In this document: piece after piece, positions 55,358-64,000 of the stretch
Layout: each line of letters opens with the position of its first letter
Position numbering within the stretch: position 1 is the stretch's first letter
NCBI GenBank assembly: GCA_946122785.1
Contig: CAMGYJ010000007.1
Coordinates: 5,906,909-5,970,908, forward strand
Length of the DNA: 64,000 bases
Source: Linum tenue
Taxonomy: Eukaryota; Streptophyta; Magnoliopsida; Malpighiales; Linaceae
Direction: 5' to 3'
Notes under the pieces: generated by a model
The model's input: the letters and a program-made list of their open reading frames with translations, nothing else
What the model was told of the DNA's origin: nothing
Databases searched by the model: none
Translations under genes and position numbers: made by a program

Positions 55358-56101
55358 TGTAATCAAGGTATAAGATCCATTATGGAACCTCTTCCAACAA
55401 CTCGAGTTATTGGGACCAACTAGTTCTTAACATGGTATCAGAGCTGGTTTGTCCTTGAGATCACGTGTTCAAGTCCTCACGGCCACCAATATTAACCGTT
55501 GTCTTTCAAGCACATGGTATGTCGGACCTGTGCAAACTTCAAGCCCATGAGTCGGCTTTCGATTGAGGGGGCGTGTAAGGAAGTGGTTAAGTACCATACA
55601 TGGGCATGTATTAGATCTAGCATAACCTTCTCCCAACAACTCGAGTTATTGGGATCAACTGGTTTTTGACATGGTATCAGAGCCTTCTGTGACCGATAGG
55701 TCTTGTGTTCGATTCCCGGTGACTCCCATTTATTAAGCACATGATATTCTTGTCTTCAGACTTGCGCAAACTTCAAGCCCTTGTGAGTGGCTTTCGTTTA
55801 AATGGGCGTGTTAGTGTTGTGGTATATGATCCACGATAGAACATCTCCCAACAATTCGAGTTATTAGAACCAACTGGTTCTTGACATGGTATCAGAGTCT
55901 TCTAGGAGCAGGAGGTCTTGTGTTCGAATCCCAATGACCCCCCATTTGTGAAGCACATGGTATTTTTGTATTTAGACCTGTGCAAACTTCAAACCCTTTT
56001 GAGTGGCTTTTGTTTGAGGGGGCATGTTAATGTGTGGTATAAGATCCATTATGGAACCTCTCCCAACAACTCGAGTTATTGGGATCAATTGATTCTTGAT
56101 A
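55358..56101 (+). mobile_element. Tandem TRIM array: four LTRs, three internal regions
   Basis: LTRs of about 77 bp lie at 55358-55432, 55574-55671 (21-bp insertion), 55809-55885 and 56025-56101. Each contains CAACAACTCGAGTTATTGGG-like sequence, and the first three end TTTTTGACA-like or CTTGACA. After LTRs 1-3 comes TGGTATCAGAGC or TGGTATCAGAGT (primer site for tRNA-iMet). Each internal region (about 137-141 bp) has a GTTCGAATCCC-like word and ends in a purine tract (TTGAGGGGGC) just before the next LTR. Periods are 216, 235 and 216 bp. No coding capacity. Confidence 0.85.
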
Positions 56102-57322
56102 CTTACCCTCCTATTTTCTTTCTCTTCTCATATCAGTGTGGGGCACTAAAGATTCATTTCATATCATGCATACAAATCGAATTAACAAAATCTCATCATG
56201 ATATCTACGAAACAAATGACGGTGTTTTCCAAATCACAATCAATCCAAAATCCTCATATATCTATAGGTGTACATAAATCTTCATTTTTAAAATTCACGA
56301 AACAAACGACTCGGAAGAAATACGAAAACTAGACAATAACATATGTATGAAACTGGCTCGATTTTATTATCATTGTAGATTATGTGAGATACATATGGAT
56401 TGATTCTTTCAACCTAAAATTGATCATCCATTCCAACTCAATGAATGATTGCAAATAGAAACATGATTATTTATACATATAATGAAACACATGGCCCGAT
56501 TTCCATACGATCCAGAACGTAATCAGTGAGGTTGATATGAAAATTTAACTACATTTTCTTAGTTTATAGGAGATGAGGAGGTGATCGTTCTTCATTCTGT
56601 CACTGTCTTTAAGTAGTTTCTTAGTAGCCATTCCAAAAAGAAAAGTACATAGCCCCTTTGCAATACAGATCCATAAAGTTAGATTAAACAGTATTGTCTA
56701 CAACTCGAAGCTAGATCCTGAAACTATAGAATAACAATAATTAAGATAATGATCGAAAACTTAATGTTTTAGTGGGTACACTTTTTTTCTCGAATGAATG
56801 AACTTGGAAGTTAAAAAAAACATAATAATATAAACATATTTTACCGAACCACTAAATTAGGGTATCCATCAAACTCTCATCCCTTGTACTTGATTGTTTG
56901 GAGTTTGAACTGAAGTACTGTTTTGCCAATTAGATTATTTACTAATGAAAATATTAAGAAGTTTAAACTCGGGTAATCACGATACCTTACGTTACTTCTA
57001 ATTTCCCAGAGAAAATTAGATGGCCAAATATAGCCTTTCTTGAAATGTGCAAAGATTCTTGTTTTCTAATCTAATCTCATCCTCGCGTGGAATGTCCTTA
57101 CTCCTTACTAGTCACAGGCCCGCCCGTTGTCCGGATTAATTATATCAAGAGTATAAACAATAAGAGTAATTACCCGAATAATCTATTTGCAAGGACGCAA
57201 ATTATTCAATAACTAAAAATATTAAAAAAAGCATGCATCATGAGTTTTACAGCATCTTAACACTCATGTAAAAAAGTCCTTATTAAAAGTAAACAACAAA
57301 ACTCATGCAAGTAACCGGTTAA
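56102..57322. repeat. AT-rich DNA with a copy of the dioxygenase promoter and 59-60 kb repeat block
   Basis: 56430-56520 resembles 61590-61660 just upstream of the dioxygenase gene (CCATTCCAAC..AATGAATG.TTGCAAA.AGAAA, then AAACA.GG.CCG.TTC). 56530-56830 resembles the blocks at 59440-59760 (TTAGTTTATAGGAGATGAGG, GATACAGA.CA.TAAAGTTAGAT, TTTAGTGGGTAC). This suggests an old duplication of the gene's upstream region. No coding sequence. Confidence 0.55.
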
Positions 57323-57331
57323 TAAAAAATT

Positions 57332-58841
57332 GGGCTAATACCACTACAACACCCGAACTATCCGGAAAATGTCACTTGTGTCCTATTGTTTCTAATATTC
57401 CATCTGTGTCCTGAACTATTATTCCGTTAGTGTTGACCGGCGTTGACCGTTAGTATTTAACAGAAAATCCAGTCAGTGTTGACGTGGCATCTGACATGTA
57501 ATTTTTATTATCAATATTCATTTATTTTCCATCTAAAATAATATAATTAAAATAAGGAAAACAAAATAAAAATTATGAAAAATTAAAAAAATAAAACAAT
57601 AACTCAAATCGACGAGTCTCTTCTCCAGATCCACGATTCACTGGCGATCCTACTTCTCTTCTCCAGATGTAGAGGTTATTGCGGTGGGGGAAGAGAGATT
57701 GCTTACCCTGAGTTAGAGTTCTTGCCGGTGAAGCGATCCACATTAGTGAGGCAATCCAATTCGTCTTGATCGAAGCTTTCCCGGCGTAGAAAACTAGAGC
57801 GGCCTTTTAATCTCCACAGTCTTCGTTTTTTGGGCGTAGAAAACCTCCTCCCTCTCCATAATCTTACATTCACCGGAACTCTTATTCGAACTGAATTCCA
57901 CGAACAGAAATGGAATCGAGAGAATAGAGACAACGTTTCACCTGTTCTTTTTCTTCCCAAACCCATTCTCACCAAACCTAAAGCTTGCCCAAATTTGAAA
58001 CTCAAAACAAAACCCCAAATCTCCTTATCTGTCAATATCACAACCCCTTCTACCCCAGATCTAAAAAAACCCTTCCTACTTGACCTCACCAACAGATGCA
58101 GGTTCGATCCTCCCATATCCAAGCAAATTGGATCCCCATAGCCCCGCCATCATTGTTTTCATGTTTCCTGGAAGAGGGGAATCATCATCCGCTAGAAGTA
58201 ATCCGCCGTCGACTGTGACGGAAGACGCCGCCACCGATTATGGATCTCGAAGAAGGCAAACAGAAATCAAAGCAGAGTGGATTGCTCTGGCTCTTCGCTG
58301 GAAACGAAAACGGAGATGGAGAGGTGGAGGAGAAGATATTGCCGGGTTGCATTTCTGACATATAATACAACATAAATTAAAGATTTGGTCCCTGATCTGG
58401 GTTCCTCTCGAAGAACAAATCTAAATGGGGAAGTTTTGTATTTTTAGACTATTTTTATTGTTTTTATTTTTAAATCAATTTACTTTTAATTATAAATAAT
58501 TATTTTATGTATTAATGATTTGGAAAAATTTAATTTAATTTAAATTTTATTTTATTTTTATATATTATATTATATTTTTTTATTTAGACTTAATTTTATT
58601 AAAAATAATCCATGTGGCAATGACGTGGCGTCTATGTGGCTGTTTGATTTTTGCCACATCATCAAAAGTCAACCATCACTTTGACCACCGTCTGGTCAAC
58701 TGTTATCTTTAACGGTCAACGAAAATGTCAAGATACAAATGTCACAAAATATCATATGTCGGGATATGAATGGAATATTGAATAAAATAGGACACAAGTG
58801 GCATTTTGCGGATAGTTCGGGTGTTGTAGTGGTATTAGCCC
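57332..58841. mobile_element. Mutator-like element (MULE), 1510 bp, candidate Pack-MULE
   Basis: TIRs of about 56 bp start GGGCTAATACCACTACAACA on both ends with only about two mismatches, extended by weaker subterminal similarity. An exact 9-bp duplication TAAAAAATT flanks it (57323-57331 and 58842-58850), diagnostic of Mutator. No transposase. The interior at about 57600-58370 is richer in GC than the arms, with open frames on both strands, and resembles captured host DNA. Confidence 0.92.
57600..58370. other. Gene-like cargo inside the MULE
   Basis: An island of coding-like composition between the AT-rich arms. Open frames include 57703-58122 (minus, 139 codons), 57830-58141 and 58080-58358 (plus). 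No domain recognised. It might be leader, exon or transit-peptide sequence captured from a nuclear gene. Confidence 0.45.
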
Positions 58842-58850
58842 TAAAAAATT

Positions 58851-61560
58851 TAATATTCAAAACCAACTTCAATTTACTCTCTGCTGTTAAAATTATCGCA
58901 AATTTCCTTTTGGATTTCTTTTTTATTGTTTCTCCATCAAAAGCATCTTCTCCACAGAGCTTCACCTTCGTTAATGAAATTTTATATTCATCATCAATAG
59001 TCTCATCCTTCTTCTCCTTCATTTCATTGAAAATCAAATTTTAATTGTAAAATATTTGAAACGGTGAAAAATCTTTTCACAACAGTGGAATTTCACCTCA
59101 TCCAAATCTTAAATATTATCAGTCATTTGATTTTCTCTCCCGTCATTAAAATTACTATATCCACCACCATTAGTCTCTTTCTTTATCTCAATAATGCCAC
59201 TATTTCCATCACTTAATTCACTACCTCTGCTATTAATATACTCTTCCTTCTTCTCTTCCGTTTCACTGAATGCAAAAATTTAATGACAAAAATTTCAGAA
59301 TGGTGAAAACTCCATTTTCAAGAACTTAAATTTATTTACCTAGTACATGTTATGAACTTTGTCTGAGATTGCTCTTCTTCATCCTTCATTATCTTCAAAA
59401 TTGTGTACCCACTTATCGGGGTTCGTGATGTTGTAATAGGTGAGCTTGATCTAAAAATTTGACTTCATTCTCTTAGTTTGTACGGGATGAGGATGTGAAG
59501 GTTCTCTCATTTTCACATTTTGTCACTATCTTGAATAGTTTCACAGTGGACATTATAAAAAATCTAGCTCCCTTGCGATACAGAACAATAAAGTTAGATG
59601 AAACAATGTTGTCTACAACTCGCATCTAATCCAGAATATATAAAATAACAATAATTGAGATACACTATTTGGTCAAAAAAGTTTATGTTTTAGTGGGTAC
59701 TTTGTTTTCTCTCGAATGAATGAACTTGAAATTATAAAAACAATAGAAGAGTAAATGTATGTTGTTACCTGACTACTATTGTCTTTGATGTTGTTGTATA
59801 ATTCTTATAAAATTACACATCGTAGTCTTCTTCAAATTTTCTTCGATTTTTTTTAATTAATATGGTTTTCCAATCCAAATTTGTAAACTCGGATTTGAAA
59901 CGAATGAGATATAGTCGATGAGTTTGCGAGAAATTGAACTTTATCTGAGATTGTTCTTCTTCATCTTTCACTATCTTCAAATTTGTGTACCCGCTTATCG
60001 GGTTCGTGATGTTGTAATATGTGAGCTTGATCTAAAAAATTGAGTTCATGCCCTTAGTTTGTATGGGATGAGGAGGTGAATGTTCTCTCATTTGATCACT
60101 ATCTTGAATAGTTTTGCAGTAGACATTACAAAAAATCTAGCTCCCTTGCGATACAGAACAATATAGATGAAACAATGTTGTCTGCAACTTGCATCTAATC
60201 CAGAATATATAAAATAACAATCATTGATATACACTATTTGGTCAAAAAATTGTGTACCCTCTTATCGGATTCACGATGTTGTAATAGTGAGCTTGATATA
60301 AAAATTTGACTTCATGCTCTCAGCTGGTGTGGGATGAGGAGGTGAAGGTTCTCTCATTTTGTCACTATCTTTGAATAGTTTCTCAATAGACATTATAAAA
60401 AATCTACCTCCCCCGCGATACAGAACAATAAAGTTAGATGAAACAATATTGTCTACAACTCGCATATAATCCAGAATCTATAAAATAACAATAATTGATA
60501 TATGCTATTTTGTCAAAAAAATTATGTTTTAGTGCGTATGTTGTTTTAGCTCAAATGAATGAACTTTAAGTTAAAAACAATAGAAAAGTAAAGGTAAGTT
60601 GTTACCTAACTACTATTGCCTTTAATGTTGTTGTGTAATTCTTATAAAATTACTCATCGTAGTCTTCTACAACTTTTATTTTAAAATTCTCAATTAATAT
60701 GATTTTTCTAATCCAAATTTTTTAAAATCAAAATTGAAATGAATGAGATATAGTCGATGAATTTGATGAAATATAAAATTTCTTAACTATAATTCTTGAA
60801 ATTTGTGTCAGCTGTAACTAAAAGAGATTATGCACCAAAAACTCATCCCATTTATTTGGTTGTGATCCACATTTCATCACTGTAAGAGAAACTGATACCT
60901 AAAATAAGAATTGTGGAATAAACTGATTAATAATTAGCAATCATTATTGATTATATTCATAAACAATTATTTATTTATTTATTTGTCAAGGACAGATCGA
61001 GATAATCGACAATGTAAGAAATACAACGATAGCAAGAAAGTAAAGAACACACAGATTTATTTAGTTCACCAACACAAAATGTATATAAAAAAATAAATAA
61101 TACTTCTCCAAACATTCTAACTCTAATACAGTTGGTGACTTCCAACAAATAGTATGAATTATAAAAAAAAAGATGGATAATATATAGAAAACCTCAGAGT
61201 CTCAAATTAGTTAATAGCAAAAGTAACGCATATAGGAATTTGCGTCAGACATTAAGCTTAAAATAAAATGAACAAACTATCCTATATACACACGCACAAC
61301 CCTCGGCTAAATTTCACAAAGCCATATCTGCTAATTAAAATTAATAATATAATAATGGATTTAATAATAATTTTCTACTAAATCTCGTATAATTTTTTTT
61401 TTTTATATAAACTTCCATTCGTATAGTTAACAATGTCTTCTATTTAGGCTTTTATTAATTAGGACAAAAATATCCTTCCTAAATTTACTCAGAAAGCTCG
61501 AAATTTAGAATTAATCATCTTCTCATAGAGAACCTCTTTATATTAGTGTTAGGATAGGAT
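58851..61560. repeat. AT-rich intergenic DNA with a three-copy repeat block
   Basis: Copies begin near GTGTACCC(A/G/T)CTTATCGG at 59403, 59985 and 60252. Each continues with GATGTTGTAAT, TGAGCTTGAT, GGGATGAGGA, TCTAGCTCCCTTGCGATACA and ATAAAATAACAAT. Copy 2 is cut short; copies 1 and 3 extend another ~300 bp with TTGTTACCTNACTACTATTG. An internal poly-AT purine stretch follows to 61560. No gene. Confidence 0.65.
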
Positions 61561-61781
61561 TAGGATATTGGTGGGTGAAGATCCATTCCAACGAAATGAA
61601 TGGTTGCAAAGAGAAAAATATTTATTTATATATATATATCTCGTGGAAAACATGGACCGGTTCTTTCAAATACATATAAACCAGACGACCCAGAAAGCAA
61701 CCAGTGGCCGTCACTGATATTTTCTAAAACTCAATTCACCAAGAGAGCGGAGTAGAGTAGTTGGGCTTTGAGGCTATTTCG
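61561..61781 (+). promoter_or_regulatory. Promoter of the 2-oxoglutarate dioxygenase gene
   Basis: A TATATATATAT tract at 61627-61641 lies about 140 bp before the ATG. Part of this promoter is duplicated at 56430-56520. Exact transcription start unknown. Confidence 0.5.
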
Positions 61782-63559
61782 ATGGCCCACCACGCTGCCG
61801 ATCCAAATCAGGACCACGATTTCGAAGTGATCGATCTCTCGCCGTTCTTCACTACTCCCGGCGCCGGCGATGGCGATGATCTCGTTGTTGCAAAGGAGAA
61901 GGAGGAGGCGATAAGGCGAATCCGCGAAGCATGCTCCGACTCCGGCATGTTTCTAATCGTCAACCACGGCGTCCCCGCGGAGGCGCTGGACGAAACCCTG
62001 GCGGTCGCTCGCGAGTTCTTCGCCGGCCCCGACGAGGAGAAGCTCAAGTGGAGCCCGCGGCCGCCGGAGCCGGGTGCGGCGGCTACGATGCCCATGGGGT
62101 ATGTGAATCAGGCGGCGATGGAGTTCGCTCGCAACAACAGCGAGGTTTTCAGGATGGGTCCGACCGGCTCTGGCTCCACTGTCTACCCAACCGACCCGAC
62201 ACGGTTCAGGTACCCGATCGCCCGGTTTTGGGTTCGACCCGGCTCCATTTCCTTGCATCAAATCTATATCTTTTGATTGATTTCGGTCCGATTGATTAGA
62301 AGCGATGCTTTGCTCAAACAAATGAACAAAACTAGTTCAGAATTTTTAAACAGATTGTGATTCATTTAGAACGGAATCAAATTCTTAACGACTTTGATTT
62401 GGCTCAATTTTTCGGATTAATTTGTAGTTAAAATATTGACTAACCGAACCAAACCGAACCACTTTTCCACCCCCAATCTCAATTTAGGGATGACAATTTT
62501 GACATGACTCGTTTTAGTCCACCTGTTTGACCTACTTTGGGACGGAGAGAGCTTGATAGCCTCCTCTCCAAACTAGCTTCGCCCCATTCTCGTTTTGGTT
62601 TGTATAGATTACATGTAAATTTCATTACATCTACTTACGATTTTGCTTTTATTACTTCATATTTTATTTATAATGAATTTATAAATAGACGAGAATGTTA
62701 ATTTATACAATGATTTAAATATATTTATCATGGTATAGTCATTGCTACCTCAATTAGATCTAAACTGAAACTTGTTTTCCCCCAACAAAGATGAAATTCC
62801 TACACATGGATAGATTCATCAACCGTTATATTGCAGGGAGGTGATGGAGAGGACATTTGAGTACTTTGTCAAGACGGTGGCGCCATTGATAGAAACTCTG
62901 ATCAACGACGCTCTGGGCCTCCCTCCAGATCTCCTCCGCCAATACAACAGCGAGAGGCAGTGGGATGTAATGCTAGCTTACCACTACTTCAAGGCCACCG
63001 AGACCAAGAAAGTCGGATCCCACCCACACAAGGACCCAAACCTCTTCACCGTGCTGCTGCAGGACGACGTCGGCGGGCTCGAGTTCCTCCGCGGCGACGG
63101 CGAGTGGATCCCAGTCTCTCCCGTCCCTCACTCCCTCATCGTCAACGTCGGCGACGTCGTCCAGGTACGGTAAAAGCGTAAGGTTTAAAGCGCGATTTTG
63201 ACTACATTAGTGGTCAATGTTTGACGAAATGGATGATTAAGGTGCTGAGCAACGGCGAGTTCAAGAGCGTGGCGCACAGGGTGGTGTCGCCGAGGGAGAA
63301 GGACCGGTACTCGCTCGCGTTCGGGTATCAGATCGGCGGGGAGAAGTGGGTGGAGCCGTTCGCAGAGCTGACGGGGCAGAGCAGCAAGGCGATGAACAGG
63401 TTTCAAGGGTTCCATTACCATGAATTCCTGCAGCTGCTGGGGGAGAACTATAAGCTGCATCTGGATCCGAATGATGCATTCGCCATTATGGACGTCGTCA
63501 ACCACTACGCTCTCCCTGCATCACCCGTGAACCTTCCTGCTGCCACTGCACCAAATTGA
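61782..63559 (+). CDS. 2-oxoglutarate/Fe(II)-dependent dioxygenase (plant DOXC class)
   Basis: Cytosolic oxygenase coupling 2-oxoglutarate decarboxylation to hydroxylation or desaturation of a small metabolite. Three exons join in phase to 357 aa: 61782-62209, 62837-63164, 63242-63559. The N-terminal DIOX_N domain has FEVIDLSPFF and GMFLIVNHGVP. The jelly-roll core carries all ligands: iron-binding H207, D209 (SHPHKDPNLFTVLLQDD) and H264 (SVAHRVVSP), plus the 2-oxoglutarate pair R274-x-S276 (RYS). The length and layout are typical. No substrate-defining motif is recognised, so flavonoid, hormone or alkaloid roles cannot be told apart. Intron 1 contains part of a hAT MITE. Exon 1 is GC-rich (about 61800-62210) relative to its surroundings. 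Confidence 0.9.
62486..62740 (+). mobile_element. Truncated hAT MITE in dioxygenase intron 1
   Basis: Starts TAGGGATGACAATTTTGAC and then follows the interior of the 45869-46347 element: CCCATTCTCG, AGATTACATGTAA, TTATTAC.TCATATTTTAT.TATAAT. The right terminus is not found, so it is truncated or decayed. Confidence 0.7.
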
Positions 63560-63785
63560 TGAGCTTTATGGCAACCCTTTTTTTCCAATGGTTGTGTGCT
63601 CTGTTCTGCTGTCCTGTAGTTGTTGTTGGGGGGAAAAAGCATGATCTGGAATAAATAAAACGAATTTCATGTCATCTCTCACATGCCTGGCTATAAAATG
63701 GGAGTAAGTTTGCAATGAGTTTGTTTAATGATACTCGGGTCCATTGTCGTCGAAGTTCTTTTATACATGCATTAGAATTCAACTG
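63560..63785 (+). other. 3' flank of the dioxygenase gene
   Basis: 3' UTR with an AATAAATAAAA poly(A)-like signal at about 63651. No other gene recognised. Confidence 0.55.
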
Positions 63786-63786
63786 A

Positions 63787-64000
63787 GGGGTCGTTTGGAA
63801 AACATGATTTATGATATGGATTTATTGAATCTAGAGATTTTTTAAAAAACCTTGTTTTTCTGCCACAATTAGCATATCTAGATTTAAGTTTTGGGATTTA
63901 AAATCTCTAAAAAATAGAGATATCAAATCTCTCTAAAAAGTAGAGATTTTAAATCAATAATTAATCGAAACAACTTTCCCAACATTATCCCTCTCTTCCT
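63787..64000. mobile_element. Left end of a MITE running off the window
   Basis: GGGGTCGTTTGGAAAACATG is the PIF/Harbinger-like terminus seen in the other MITEs of the window. The opposite end lies beyond base 64000. Confidence 0.5.

Noticed and set aside
55433..55990. tRNA genes suggested by GGTATCAGAGC and GTTCGAATCCC words
   Set aside because: No acceptor stem or anticodon arm can be folded. The words are primer-binding site and internal motif of TRIM elements.
1..64000. CRISPR array, operons or prokaryotic defence systems
   Set aside because: The window is plant nuclear DNA with spliced genes. The direct repeats seen are transposon or tandem repeats without CRISPR spacing.

Overview
The window is nuclear DNA of a flowering plant, almost certainly a eudicot. 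Genes have several to many short AT-rich GT-AG introns. The proteins are plant-specific or plant-type (an ARF10/16-clade auxin response factor with a miR160 site, a PIP2 aquaporin, a WPP-domain-associated protein, a plastid-type phosphohexomutase). The intergenic space holds typical plant transposons: copia and gypsy LTR elements, TRIM, MULE, hAT and PIF/Harbinger MITEs, and LINE RNase H tails. I cannot name the species. All exon borders were read by eye from GT-AG sites, reading phase and remembered family sequences.

Left part (1-22 kb), gene-rich: a PIF/Harbinger MITE (578-1011); an ARF16-like gene (3572 to about 6108, +) that carries the miR160 site but no PB1 domain; a LINE RNase H remnant; an 18-exon plastid phosphohexomutase (9053-14781, +) convergent with a GNAT acetyltransferase gene (15247-16760, -); and the mRNA-decapping enzyme DCP2 (17331-20718, +), divergent from the GNAT gene across about 570 bp.

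Middle (22-31.5 kb), transposon-rich: TRIM-like fragments; a truncated copia element (LTR, PBS and gag) between two copies of a 307-bp segment, one copy carrying a hAT MITE and the other preserving the empty site; a GC-rich repeat block with a gypsy-like LTR end; a second hAT MITE with an 8-bp target-site duplication (TSD); and further MITEs. Then come a PIP2 aquaporin (31890-33768, +) and a MAC5/RBM22-type spliceosomal RNA-binding protein (35252-37458, +).

Right part (37.5-64 kb): an alpha-carbonic anhydrase fragment abuts a complete two-LTR gypsy-type element that contains gag but no pol (38202-41211). A 43-50 kb block is built from related duplicated segments, MITEs and LINE tails. Two of these segments carry paralogous 59- and 64-codon ORFs with signal-peptide-like starts. 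A small Cys-tailed protein (50368-50649) and the coiled-coil WAP gene (52295-55203) follow. Next are a tandem TRIM array of four LTRs and three internal regions (55358-56101), a 1.5-kb MULE with a 9-bp TSD and gene-like cargo (57332-58841), AT-rich repeats, and a 2-oxoglutarate dioxygenase gene (61782-63559, +). The host genes look functionally independent; no pathway cluster is apparent. The most unusual features are the mobile-element architectures, the PB1-less ARF and the duplicated small ORF.
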